Positions 46,199-53,891 are shown, counted from the first letter of the stretch. The stretch is DNA of 64,000 bases from an uncultured Prevotella sp. (GCF_946407605.1 NZ_CAMJOS010000015.1:23314-87313); one strand, 5' to 3'. Made by a program: numbers and translations. Notes: generated by a model not told the origin, from the letters alone.

Positions 46199-46497
46199 TA
46201 AAGGTCACACAGATTACACAGATTACACAGATTTTTATTTTTTTTCAGATGACAGTCTCTTACAAGACTGCTTTATTCTTGAATAAAGGTTTATATTTTG
46301 TCTGAAGCATCTTGAAAACGAGTTTTGAGTTCCTCGAACCGCTTCGCGACTCGGCATAGTTCAAACGAGTTTGACTCTGCTCTCGCTGCTTTACGTTTTC
46401 AAAGTGCCTCATATAAAATAGAAACTCATCATCTGAAAAAATAATTTTACCACATATTATCTGTGAGATCTGTGAGATCCGTGTGACAATAAATAAA
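46199..46497. repeat. MITE-like element with long imperfect terminal inverted repeats
   Basis: Left end: GGTCACAC followed by tandem AGATTACAC units. Right end: AGATCTGTG units ending in CCGTGTGAC. The ends are inverted, imperfect copies over about 33 bases. Inside lies a second, 13-bp inverted repeat (TTTTTTCAGATGA at 46240-46252 with its complement at 46429-46441) and the dispersed motif CTCGGCATAGTTCAAAC at 46350. No reading frame is seen. It fills most of the 470-base gap between the HU and smalltalk genes. Confidence 0.55.
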
Positions 46498-46631
46498 AGA
46501 GCTCAGTGAGAAGTTTGAGGGCGATGCGCAGATTGCATTCAAGGCTGTGTTTTGGACGTTGTTCCTGCGCTTAGGGCAGACTGGGTAGCCTTTGCGTTAT
46601 CCCGGACACATCAGCCCTCAGACATCATACA

Positions 46632-47246
46632 TCAGTTCATGTTGTCATCATCATCTCCTGATCCGCCGCCGGAGTTGCCACCGGTGTTGTCACCTCCAGT
46701 TCCAGAGGTTCCGGAGTTTCCACCGGTGTTGGAGCCACTATTCGTGCCATTCGAGGGATTCGTGTTCGAACCACTGCTGCTACTGCCTACGCTAATCAGG
46801 TTCTCGTGGAGCTCCTCGAAGGCCACATCCTTGATCAGGGTCTTGGTGTTGACATACTTCTGCACCACCTTGCCATCCTTCTCTGCGGAACCAGTGACGA
46901 TGCGCTCGGTCTCAGGCTGGAACAGGACGCGGCGCGAGGTGATGGTCGATGCCGTGCAGTCCTCCGCCTTCGTCACGCCGATGCTGGAGAAGCCGACCTT
47001 GAAGATGCCGATACCTGCCAGGCGGATCTTCTGACCCATGCCCAGGAAGTGCTTCATGGCGGCACCCAGCTCGTCGAGGGCAGCCTTGATGTCACTGCGC
47101 TTCAGCGTGGCCTGCGTCTGGATGAAGTCGGCAATCTCGTCGGTCTCGATGAACTTCTCGTCATACACGGGCTTGGCGTAATACTTGCCGTACGTCTTCG
47201 CATTGTGCGAATTGTTGTTCTTTGACTTGATGTACTTCTGACTCAT
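46632..47246 (-). CDS. HU-like (HU-HIG) DNA-binding protein with low-complexity tail
   Basis: A 204-residue protein. Residues about 25-135 have the HU/IHF-like helical and beta-arm pattern (TDEIADFIQTQATLKRSDIKAALDELGAAMKHFLGMGQKIRLAGIGIFKV, in segments), the long variant common in Bacteroidales. Residues about 155-204 are a Gly/Ser/Asn-rich tail ending in acidic DDDDNMN, unusual for HU and likely disordered. It is the third gene of the VirE-to-amidase module. Confidence 0.87.
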   Translation of the reverse strand: MSQKYIKSKNNNSHNAKTYGKYYAKPVYDEKFIETDEIADFIQTQATLKRSDIKAALDELGAAMKHFLGMGQKIRLAGIGIFKVGFSSIGVTKAEDCTASTITSRRVLFQPETERIVTGSAEKDGKVVQKYVNTKTLIKDVAFEELHENLISVGSSSSGSNTNPSNGTNSGSNTGGNSGTSGTGGDNTGGNSGGGSGDDDDNMN

Positions 47247-47653
47247 AAACTTTTAAAATTAAACATTAAACATTGTCGCGGCTTGTGAAAGGTATGTCAC
47301 TTTGGGGGCGTCCGGGACGTTTCTTTCACCCGAGGGAGCGTCACTTTGCGGTCGTAGATGCGATACTTTACCCCCCTAAAGTATCATCGGAACGGGTCGC
47401 AGATGACGTCGGAACGGATGGAAACAAACATCGGAACGGGTCGTAGGTGACGTTCCTTCGGCTCACTTGCCAGGTACAAGTGAAGTGCAAGGCGAACGCA
47501 GAGCCGAGCTCGCTCGAGCTATGCTGAGCCGCAGCCTTCACTCGCGATGCATCTCAAATGCATTGCAAAGATACTACATTTCAAAGAGCCATTGTCTGCA
47601 GAATCCTCCAGTGTCTGCACTGTCTGCCATGCGAACATTCTTTTAACATCTTT
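47247..47653. other. Gene-free spacer between HU and DUF4248 genes
   Basis: No credible gene. It holds a direct repeat ATCGGAACGGGTCG (near 47385 and 47429), each followed by a diverged TGACGT, and a GC-rich stretch (47455-47550) with CGAGCTCGCTCGAGCT-like palindromic parts. A hairpin ACTTTACCCCCCTAAAGT lies near 47366. Confidence 0.6.
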
Positions 47654-47869
47654 TCAGTCTATACAGAGCCAGTATTTGATTCTCTCCACCATGGCTGCCG
47701 TGAACCCGGAGTCGCCGGTATGGTAGTGCAGACGCTTGAGGTCGTGCTGCAGTCCCGGACAGGTCGCTATCTCGCGCCACAGCTTCTTCATGCGTGACTT
47801 TGGCTTGATGTTGCAGGCATACATGGCGTCGGCCAGCTCCTGCTTGGAATAGTCTTTTACTTCTAACAT
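47654..47869 (-). CDS. DUF4248 domain protein
   Basis: A 71-residue protein matching the DUF4248 family of Bacteroidales (VKDYSKQELADAMY, KKLWREIATCPGL and LHYHTGDSGFTAAMVERI segments). The helical content and the SKQELA start look like a winged-helix or HTH-type DNA-binding fold, but this is inference. The family regularly occurs next to VirE-like genes, as here. A large inverted repeat separates it from the VirE-like gene. Confidence 0.83.
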   Translation of the reverse strand: MLEVKDYSKQELADAMYACNIKPKSRMKKLWREIATCPGLQHDLKRLHYHTGDSGFTAAMVERIKYWLCID

Positions 47870-47894
47870 AATTCTCTTTTTATAATTATCTTTT

Positions 47895-48013
47895 GTGGAC
47901 AGTGGACAGTAAAGACAGTAAAATATAAGGAAAAGTTTCCTGCGTACGTATATGCATGCACGTACGCAGGAGAGTTTTTGTGAAAACTACTGTCCTTACT
48001 GTCCACTGTCCAC
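47895..48013. repeat. Nested inverted repeats between VirE-like and DUF4248 genes
   Basis: A 26-base arm (47895-47920: GTGGACAGTGGACAG, then TAAAGACAGTA) has a 25/26 inverted match at 47988-48013. Inside lies the perfect pair CCTGCGTACGT (47939-47949) and ACGTACGCAGG (47960-47970). The right arm encodes the last codons and stop of the VirE-like gene. Confidence 0.85.
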
Positions 48014-49315
48014 GTCATCGTCATAATCATAATCATTCACCATAGTACGTTGCAGCCGCTGTATCTCCTCGCCAGTACGCAGCTCTACGACATAGCCGCG
48101 CTGGCCGCATGACTTCACACGGCGGAATCCCTGTTCCATGAAGGCACGGCCCAGATGCACGGCACTGAGCTTCTGCGAGATGTTGGAACTGACTATCTGC
48201 AGGGCACGTGCCACGCTCATGAAGATACCACTCTCCACGCCCACCGGCTTGCGGAAATACAGCTGCACCAGCTCGCTCTCCAGTCGTGGGGTCTCAAACT
48301 GGCGGTTATGTTCCGACAGCTTGATGATCTCCTCACGCGAGAACCAGAACTGGAAGCCCTGGCGGTAGAGGGCGTAGGCCTGCGAGTAGATGCCCGTGTA
48401 GTCGAAGGGATGGTCGCGAGGCGAGTCGATGGACTCTATCTCGAAGGGCAGCCAGCGGCGGTTGCCCGTGGGGTCGCTGAGGAACTGCATGTTGTTGCCC
48501 GTGCCGCAGAACGAGGCGATGTGCTGGCGGTGCTCATGATAGTGGGCGTAGGCCGCTCGCTCGTCGATGCTGGGCATGGTCACCGCCGCCTTCAGCTGGT
48601 TGAGCTCCGAGGGTCGCATGGTGTCCAGCTCCTCGCAGCACACCAGCCCATACTGCGCCAGCGTCAGCAGGTCGTCACGCCCCATACGGTTGGAGTTCGT
48701 CTTCGTGTAGAAGTACGGTCGCAGCTCGGGCGGCAGCAGGTGGTTGAACCATGTGGTCTTGTACGACCCCTGCTCGCCTATCAGCACCAGGATGACGTTG
48801 TTCACCACGTTGGCATCCACCCACCCCGCCACCATGCCCACCAGCCATTTCTTCAGGTACTGCGCAAAGAGCATTTGCTCCTCCACCTCGCCCTTCACCG
48901 TCACGCTGACCGACATGCCCAGGATGTAGTCGTCGCCGTCCCACGGCGGCAGGTGCTCCAGGTAGAAGGTGAAGGGGTTGTACTCCGGCACGAAGTCCGA
49001 CTCTATCACCCTGTACATATCCTGCGTCCGTACCACCTTCGTGGCCGACAGCTCCGCCCAGAGGGAGTTCACGACGCGGTCGGAGATAGGAGCCCACCCC
49101 CCAGAGTCTGCACATGTCTCTGTTCCCCCTCCCCTATGCAGGGGAGGATGGGAGGGGTCTCTGTACTCTGCCCGCCCCGTGATCACGTTATGTCTGAGCA
49201 GTATGCGGTCCATCAGGAAGTTCTGTATGTCCTCCACCGATGCCGTGTACTCCTTCCAGTTAGGCTTCCGCTCCCTCTGTCCGGAGCCCTCTTTCTTCTT
49301 CGTTTCTTTCTTCAT
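47996..49315 (-). CDS. VirE-like P-loop ATPase (virulence-associated E / DUF3874 family)
   Basis: A 439-residue primase-helicase-type ATPase. Walker A is GEQGSYKTT (180-188), the acidic B-like segment is LVCCEELD (224-231), and the sensor region has GTGNNMQFLSDPTGNRRWLPF, read in pieces. The N-terminal VirE_N/primase domain found in longer relatives is absent. Residues about 53-76 (DPSHPPLHRGGG...) come from a palindromic element inserted in frame. The start at 49315 removes a hydrophobic leader with no homology support. It is the first gene of the - strand module. Superfamily-3-like helicase activity is inferred from motifs. Confidence 0.85.
   Translation of the reverse strand: MKKETKKKEGSGQRERKPNWKEYTASVEDIQNFLMDRILLRHNVITGRAEYRDPSHPPLHRGGGTETCADSGGWAPISDRVVNSLWAELSATKVVRTQDMYRVIESDFVPEYNPFTFYLEHLPPWDGDDYILGMSVSVTVKGEVEEQMLFAQYLKKWLVGMVAGWVDANVVNNVILVLIGEQGSYKTTWFNHLLPPELRPYFYTKTNSNRMGRDDLLTLAQYGLVCCEELDTMRPSELNQLKAAVTMPSIDERAAYAHYHEHRQHIASFCGTGNNMQFLSDPTGNRRWLPFEIESIDSPRDHPFDYTGIYSQAYALYRQGFQFWFSREEIIKLSEHNRQFETPRLESELVQLYFRKPVGVESGIFMSVARALQIVSSNISQKLSAVHLGRAFMEQGFRRVKSCGQRGYVVELRTGEEIQRLQRTMVNDYDYDDDVDSGQ
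49105..49165. repeat. Palindromic element inserted in frame in the VirE-like gene
   Basis: The core hairpin is CTCCCCT-ATGC-AGGGGAG (49129-49146, including the loop), flanked by GGATGGGAGGGGTC. It is related to the element at 51470-51525. Confidence 0.65.
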
Positions 49316-49449
49316 ATACAGAAATTTTACGATGGCAAAGATACAAAACAGCAGAAACATTTACCTGCTACATGGCTGCTACATGAAGCGGCTACATTCC
49401 ATATTCTGGTCTTTCTTATAGGTGATTTGACAGAAAAACAGCAAAAAGT

Positions 49450-49480
49450 TTTGTTATATGAGATAATAGTCGTATATTTG
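49450..49480 (+). promoter_or_regulatory. Promoter of the AbiE-type operon
   Basis: -33 TTTG at 49450-49453 and -7 TATATTTG at 49473-49480, 19-base spacer, leader of about 60 bases. Confidence 0.75.
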
Positions 49481-49547
49481 CAGCCGAAATGCAGAAATAA
49501 TCAGTTAGTGATTAGTTACGCATGTAGATTGCATATTTTATGAGGTT

Positions 49548-50363
49548 ATGGCAGAAGTTAATAATTTGCAAGACTGGGTTACCAGTGAGATGCTGAGAGG
49601 GCGGTACATCTTCACAAAAGAAGATGTCTTAGGCCTGCATTTATTGATTTCAGATCAAGCTCTGCAGAATAGCTTGAAGCGGTTGACAAATCGTGGCATT
49701 ATCATGTCGCCCTGGCAAAACTTCTATGTCATCATCCCTACTGAATATAAGTTGCGAGGAATCGTTCCCCCTTCGTTCTACATTGACAGGCTGATGAAAT
49801 TTTTGGGGCGTGACTATTATGTGTCATTATTGTCAGCAGCAGAACTGAACGGTGCCACGCATCAGAAGGCAATGGTATTCCAGACAACAGTCAACGGCAG
49901 TGCTATCCGCTCTGGTCTTAAGAACGGTACAAGACTTGAATTCACGCTCAGACAAGACCTTCCACTCGACTATACTAAGAAGGTGAAGACACAGATGGGA
50001 TACATGAACGTAGCAAGTGCAGAACTGACGGCCCTTGACATCGTGGCTGAAGAACAGAAAATTGGCGGACTGAGTCGGGCGGCAGAGATCCTTCTTGAAC
50101 TATGCGAGACAATGCAGTGGGATGAACCAAAGTTGCCCCTGTTGGCGTATTTCAGTAGTGCTACCATACAACGTTTGGGCTATCTGCTTGAATTGATTGA
50201 AGAGACGGAGCAGGCTGACAACCTCTATTCTTTATTCAAGCAAACGTGTAAGACCATGCGTCGGACACCGTTAAAACAGTCTGTAGCCACCAGCAAGGAC
50301 ATGGCGATAGACAATCGATGGAAGATAATTGTTAATTATGAAATAGATACAGACGAAATATGA
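49548..50363 (+). CDS. AbiEi-family antitoxin, type IV toxin-antitoxin system
   Basis: A 271-residue protein with an N-terminal winged-helix region (residues about 8-75: FTKEDVLGL, LKRLTNRGIIMSPWQNFYVI) and a C-terminal AbiEi-like domain (YYVSLLSAAELNGATHQ, ASAELTALDIVAE). AbiEi proteins repress their own operon and counter the AbiEii nucleotidyltransferase. Its stop overlaps the next start by four bases (ATGA). The pair has its own promoter and lies between the VirE module and the structured-RNA region, as expected for a mobile defence unit. Confidence 0.83.
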   Translation: MAEVNNLQDWVTSEMLRGRYIFTKEDVLGLHLLISDQALQNSLKRLTNRGIIMSPWQNFYVIIPTEYKLRGIVPPSFYIDRLMKFLGRDYYVSLLSAAELNGATHQKAMVFQTTVNGSAIRSGLKNGTRLEFTLRQDLPLDYTKKVKTQMGYMNVASAELTALDIVAEEQKIGGLSRAAEILLELCETMQWDEPKLPLLAYFSSATIQRLGYLLELIEETEQADNLYSLFKQTCKTMRRTPLKQSVATSKDMAIDNRWKIIVNYEIDTDEI

Positions 50364-51163
50364 TTCCCCAATATTCCATACAAGAGTGGCATGAACAGGT
50401 GCCTTGGATTACGGATGCCATGGTAGAGCAGGACCTGATTATCTGTCGTGCCCTGATAAGCATTTTCAGCGATGATTTCTTGGCTTCTCAATTAGCCTTC
50501 CGTGGAGGTACGGCACTACATAAACTCTATCTACAGCCACAGCCTCGATATAGTGAGGATATAGACTTAGTCCAGATTACGCCAGGCCCTATCAAACCCA
50601 TTATGTTCCGATTAGGTGAAGTCTTGGGCTGGCTACCCAATAGGAGTACAGCACAGAAGAAACACAGCAATAAGATGTTCTTTCGTTTTGAATCCGAGAC
50701 GCCACCTGTACAACAATTACGTATCAAGATTGAGATTAACTGCTTTGAACATTTCAGTGTAATGGGACTGACAAAAGTTCCTTTTAAGGTAGAAAACAGT
50801 TGGTTTACAGGTGAGGCAGCATTAACGACCTATCAGTTTGAGGAATTGATGGGAACAAAACTGCGTGCACTGTATCAACGTAAGAAAGGACGCGACCTCT
50901 TTGATTTGCATAAAGGACTTACGGCTCGTGAGTGTAACGTTGAAAAGATGTTGGAATGTTACAATAAGTACATGGAGTTTGTCGTTGGCCGCGCTCCCTC
51001 ATACAAGGAGTTTGTGCAGAATATGAATGAGAAGATGCTGGACGAGGAGTTTTTGACTGACGTAGAACCACTCTTAAGACCTGAAGTGGCCTTCAATCCA
51101 CAAGAGGCTTATCAATTTCTATATGACAAAGTAATAGAAAAAATGATTGTACCCGCTACATAA
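50360..51163 (+). CDS. AbiEii-type nucleotidyltransferase toxin
   Basis: A 267-residue nucleotidyltransferase. Motif I is FRGGTALHKLY (residues 47-57) and the metal-binding DxD is RYSEDIDLV (Asp67, Asp69). A C-terminal helical region has LRALYQRKKGRDLFDL. AbiEii toxins are thought to stop growth by transferring nucleotides, some to tRNA acceptor ends, giving abortive phage defence. All motif residues are intact, so it should be active. It is coupled to its antitoxin by overlap. Confidence 0.87.
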   Translation: MIPQYSIQEWHEQVPWITDAMVEQDLIICRALISIFSDDFLASQLAFRGGTALHKLYLQPQPRYSEDIDLVQITPGPIKPIMFRLGEVLGWLPNRSTAQKKHSNKMFFRFESETPPVQQLRIKIEINCFEHFSVMGLTKVPFKVENSWFTGEAALTTYQFEELMGTKLRALYQRKKGRDLFDLHKGLTARECNVEKMLECYNKYMEFVVGRAPSYKEFVQNMNEKMLDEEFLTDVEPLLRPEVAFNPQEAYQFLYDKVIEKMIVPAT

Positions 51164-51196
51164 TTGGTATTCTGTAGTGGGTACAAAACAAACAAC

Positions 51197-51709
51197 TCAA
51201 CGGAACAGTTTCTTGATTTCGTCTTGAAATGTCAACGATTGCTGAAGGTTTAGGGCTTTGTAATAATCACGGTACATATTCTTCCTATTCCACAGCCCCT
51301 CAAACACCTTCCACTTCTCCTTGATGCTCAGCCGGTCCGCCATGGTGTCGGCCAGGAGTGCCGCCTGGGTGCGGGAGATCAGCGGCTGAAAGTTCTCGTC
51401 AACATAGCCCGCCTCCTGCGCTTTCTTCCAAAGCGCCATCGCCTTGTCGGTGGTGAGTTCGTTAGGTAGGTCCCCTGCGCTCTTCTCCCTCCCTAAGCAG
51501 GGAGGGTCGGGGTGGGTCTTCCCGATATTGATTTGGTTATCTATGTGCTGGCTTCCCTTTCCATAGATGTTAAATACGATGCTGCCTTGGCTGATGTGAT
51601 TCTTCTGGTGCAGCAGCTCCAGCAGTTCATCCAACTTCTTCAGGACATCGGCGGGCAGCATGTCGCCGAGTCCTCCCAGAGATTCTGGGACTTCTTCATT
51701 CTGATTCAT
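51197..51709 (-). CDS. Hypothetical protein downstream of a structured RNA leader
   Basis: A 170-residue soluble protein I do not recognise. The N-terminal half has a helix (LPADVLKKLDELLELLHQ) and then a beta-like SIVFNIYGKGSQHIDNQINI. Residues about 64-82 are encoded by a palindromic element inserted in frame (THPDPPCLGREKSAGD). The C-terminal half is helical (KAMALWKKAQEAGYVDENFQPL, TQAALLADTMADRL). The start at 51709 was chosen over one 12 codons upstream. It lies about 280 bases downstream of a good promoter (51991-52022), with a rod-shaped RNA in between, so the leader may control it. Confidence 0.6.
   Translation of the reverse strand: MNQNEEVPESLGGLGDMLPADVLKKLDELLELLHQKNHISQGSIVFNIYGKGSQHIDNQINIGKTHPDPPCLGREKSAGDLPNELTTDKAMALWKKAQEAGYVDENFQPLISRTQAALLADTMADRLSIKEKWKVFEGLWNRKNMYRDYYKALNLQQSLTFQDEIKKLFR
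51470..51525. repeat. Palindromic element inserted in frame in the hypothetical gene
   Basis: CCCTCCCT (51487-51494) and AGGGAGGG (51499-51506) enclose AAGC, flanked by GTCGGGGTGGGTC. It closely matches the layout of the element in the VirE-like gene. Confidence 0.65.
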
Positions 51710-51816
51710 ATTCACGTTTCCCGTTAATTTTCTGATAATAAACACATATAATACGCCGAGAGGCGAGAGAGAGAAAAAGAAACGGAGGACGTGGGTGGGT
51801 TTGGTGTTACAACATT

Positions 51817-51948
51817 GTCTCTCGGGTATTTAGCTACAACCCATGAACGATTTGTTGATACTGCCAAATGCCCACGCCTCCGTAGAGGGATGCGTGAGCA
51901 GGCAGCCATCTTGCTTCGTTCATGTCTTGAGTAGCTAATTCGAGAGAC
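51817..51948 (-). ncRNA. Rod-like structured RNA candidate (stand-alone RNA or 5' leader)
   Basis: A nested series of helices spans 132 bases. GTCTCTCG (51817-51824) pairs with 51941-51948; TTAGCTAC (51830-51837) with 51931-51938; CATGAACGA (51842-51850) with 51916-51924; CTGCC (51861-51865) with 51901-51905. GCCCACGC (51870-51877) pairs with 51892-51899 with one mismatch, and the inner CCTC/GAGG stem carries a four-base loop. The promoter at 51991-52022 drives the - strand. The helix tip (51871-51883) is also complementary to 51782-51795, allowing an alternative fold. The rod shape recalls 6S RNA, but no identity is claimed. Confidence 0.6.
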
Positions 51949-51990
51949 TAACAAAAGCTGCGGTTGCTTCGTCTTTTATGTATTCGGATG

Positions 51991-52022
51991 CAAAGATAAC
52001 AGAAATTATTTACGCATCCAAA
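51991..52022 (-). promoter_or_regulatory. Promoter of the structured RNA / hypothetical gene
   Basis: -7 TATCTTTG (CAAAGATA at 51991-51998) and -33 TTTG (CAAA at 52019-52022), 20-base spacer. Predicted transcription starts near 51984. Confidence 0.78.
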
Positions 52023-52263
52023 TGATTTGCTATTTATTTATGGACTCATACCATTTCCCGGATTAATATTATACATTAGAGATTTATTTCATTCAAATTA
52101 TAGGGGCTAAAGAACTGTTTCTCGGATCCTATAATTGCTTGTCATTTTAAATAGCGAAAGCATGGTTACAAACATATTCTCTTTTCTCCAAATAATCGCT
52201 TCAAAAATTAATCAGGAGAGACCCCTTGATTCTCTTGGGCTAAATCCTCAACCTTGGGAACCT
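52023..52263. other. AT-rich spacer with a diverged dispersed repeat
   Basis: No gene is seen. Bases 52165-52230 (ACAAACATATTCTCTT..CTCCAAATA, then TCAAAAATTAATCAGGAG) resemble the repeats at 58990-59049 and 59882-59960. Confidence 0.6.
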
Positions 52264-52743
52264 TCACTCTATTTGAGACATTGAGTACTTTCTAAGCATA
52301 TCAGGATCCAAATCCTCCACATTATAGCATTTCTCAGTGGATTTCAGCTCTCCCTTTGTCTTGTTAATGTAAGTACGGAAGTCCTGAAGGAAATGCACAA
52401 TATAACATTGATTCTTATACTTAATATCGAACACGCCAGCGTAGATCGTAGGAGGATTGGATATCAGAGCACATTTTAGGTTCTCCATTTTTACCACTAC
52501 GGAATCGTTTGTCTGCTTGTCCACCACGTATGCTTTGCTCCATTCCGCCTTTATGTTCTTGGTGTCGAAACTAAAATCAATGAGGTAGAATAATTTATAA
52601 CGGTCGTTTAGGTCCAAATATCCCGAGTATCCGCTATAAGTGCCATAGCCAGGATATTTCAACATCGACTGATCAACAGCCGTCTTTTTTGTTCCACAAG
52701 AAATGAACAACAAGGATAATAGAAAAATAATAATCTTTTTCAT
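52264..52743 (-). CDS. Hypothetical lipoprotein
   Basis: A 159-residue lipoprotein: signal peptide IIIFLLSLLFISC with a lipobox ending in ISC. The rest has a Tyr/Gly-rich stretch (YPGYGTYSGYSGYLDL) followed by an unrecognised beta-rich domain. It is the first of several small exported proteins in an AT-rich segment. Function unknown. Confidence 0.7.
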   Translation of the reverse strand: MKKIIIFLLSLLFISCGTKKTAVDQSMLKYPGYGTYSGYSGYLDLNDRYKLFYLIDFSFDTKNIKAEWSKAYVVDKQTNDSVVVKMENLKCALISNPPTIYAGVFDIKYKNQCYIVHFLQDFRTYINKTKGELKSTEKCYNVEDLDPDMLRKYSMSQIE

Positions 52744-52773
52744 CTCACATACAATTAGAATGATTTAACTGTG

Positions 52774-52840
52774 AATCAGCGGTGTCGGTTCTTTCAGTCG
52801 CTACGCTTAGTGAAAGCGGCAGAGCCGAGCGCTTCTGATC
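52774..52840. repeat. Palindromic repeat family A, copy 1
   Basis: A 67-base element running from an ATCAGCGG start to a CTGATC end, with internal TTTCAGTCGCTACGCTTAGTGAAA-like arms. It sits 18 bases past the end of the following beta-barrel gene. Confidence 0.88.
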
Positions 52841-52858
52841 ATTTAATCAAAACCTACT

Positions 52859-53473
52859 TTAGAATATGACACCAAACGAGAATACGAAGCATTGTTTATA
52901 CGGGCCATTCTCTTTGTCCTTCGTTATTTTGGAGAGACTCGAATTATAGCGAAGTTCTAATTGGAACTTATCGTCAAAAGTGAAAGCGACACCCCCGACG
53001 AAATCAGTACACGTCGACTTATACTCATCGCCCATGCCCAGCAGGAAGTCTTCCTCTATGCCAGCCTTTAACGTCAGGCGGTCGTTGGGCAATGGATGCA
53101 CATTGACTATCAGCGGGACTCCCAAGGACTTCACCCTCACCTCGCCCTCTTTGTTCTTGTTACTTACAAGAGAGTAAGCAGCCCCCGTTTGGTATTCTGA
53201 TGTCTTGACACCCTGCACCATATAATTGACTCCCAACGAGACACCTATGACTTCATGGAACCGATATTCCGTCTCAATGCCTAAACCATACTGGAAATTG
53301 TATTTTGAATAAACGTCATTGTTGTTCAGATCCTTGAGGCTATACGGGTTATAAGTCAGCATTATGGAGGGAACAATCCGAAACTTCCCAACAGCTTCCA
53401 GCCGTTCGTTCGTCTGAGCCTGGGCGCCGCATAAACCCAGCAACAACAATAAAATAGAAACTATTCTTTTCAT
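52859..53473 (-). CDS. Outer-membrane beta-barrel protein, porin family
   Basis: A 204-residue protein with signal peptide (IVSILLLLLGLCGAQA). Alternating beta-strand pattern (FQYGLGIETEYRFHEVIGVSLGVNYMVQG, in pieces) and a C-terminal aromatic strand (QCFVFSFGVIF) are typical of small outer-membrane barrels (OMP_b-brl type). The role is unknown. A family A palindrome follows its stop. Confidence 0.8.
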   Translation of the reverse strand: MKRIVSILLLLLGLCGAQAQTNERLEAVGKFRIVPSIMLTYNPYSLKDLNNNDVYSKYNFQYGLGIETEYRFHEVIGVSLGVNYMVQGVKTSEYQTGAAYSLVSNKNKEGEVRVKSLGVPLIVNVHPLPNDRLTLKAGIEEDFLLGMGDEYKSTCTDFVGGVAFTFDDKFQLELRYNSSLSKITKDKENGPYKQCFVFSFGVIF

Positions 53474-53513
53474 ATATCAATCTTTTGACTTATCTCGAAT
53501 TATCCTTTTATCA

Positions 53514-53891
53514 TTACTTCTTTCTTGCCCATTCCCACGGAAATTTCAGTTTACCATTCTCCCATTCTTTTAGGGTATACATTGCATCACTTCGATAAAT
53601 GCCATTAGAATCATCATTCTGAACCTCCTTTAGAACTCTTTCTGCTCTAATTTTATCAACAGAAAGCAATGCAAATGCAGCCCATAGACGTACACCAACA
53701 TGCGGATGTTCCAAGAAAGGCTCCAATAATTGAAGTTGCTGACTGTCGTAAAGATATAGGATGCATGCAACAATAATATCGTGATGCCTATTTCCTGTTT
53801 TATAATCTCCTGTCTCTGATGCTTCGGAATGTCTTATAGAACTTTCCTCAAAGAGTCTTAAGGCCTCATCATTACTTTTTATCTTTCTCAT
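53514..53891 (-). CDS. DUF2019 / HEAT-like repeat protein
   Basis: A 125-residue helical protein resembling the DUF2019 family: an N-terminal helix (NDEALRLFEESSIRHSEA), then FLEHPHVGVRLWAAFALLSVD. Relatives are often found near polymorphic toxins and may be immunity-like. A -7 element TATCTTTG (53914-53921) lies 22 bases upstream of the start, directly abutting a family A repeat. Confidence 0.6.
   Translation of the reverse strand: MRKIKSNDEALRLFEESSIRHSEASETGDYKTGNRHHDIIVACILYLYDSQQLQLLEPFLEHPHVGVRLWAAFALLSVDKIRAERVLKEVQNDDSNGIYRSDAMYTLKEWENGKLKFPWEWARKK

Noticed and set aside
48155..49543. A 462-residue + strand frame opposite the VirE-like gene
   Set aside because: Shadow frame caused by GC-rich codon bias; the - strand protein has Walker motifs and family features.
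51817..51948. Group II intron or tmRNA
   Set aside because: Far too short, with no domain V-like hairpin, no reverse transcriptase and no tRNA-like ends.
51724..51954. A 76-residue - strand reading frame across the structured RNA
   Set aside because: Its composition is Ser/Arg-rich without any recognisable fold, it overlaps all helices of the rod, and the pairing explains the sequence better.
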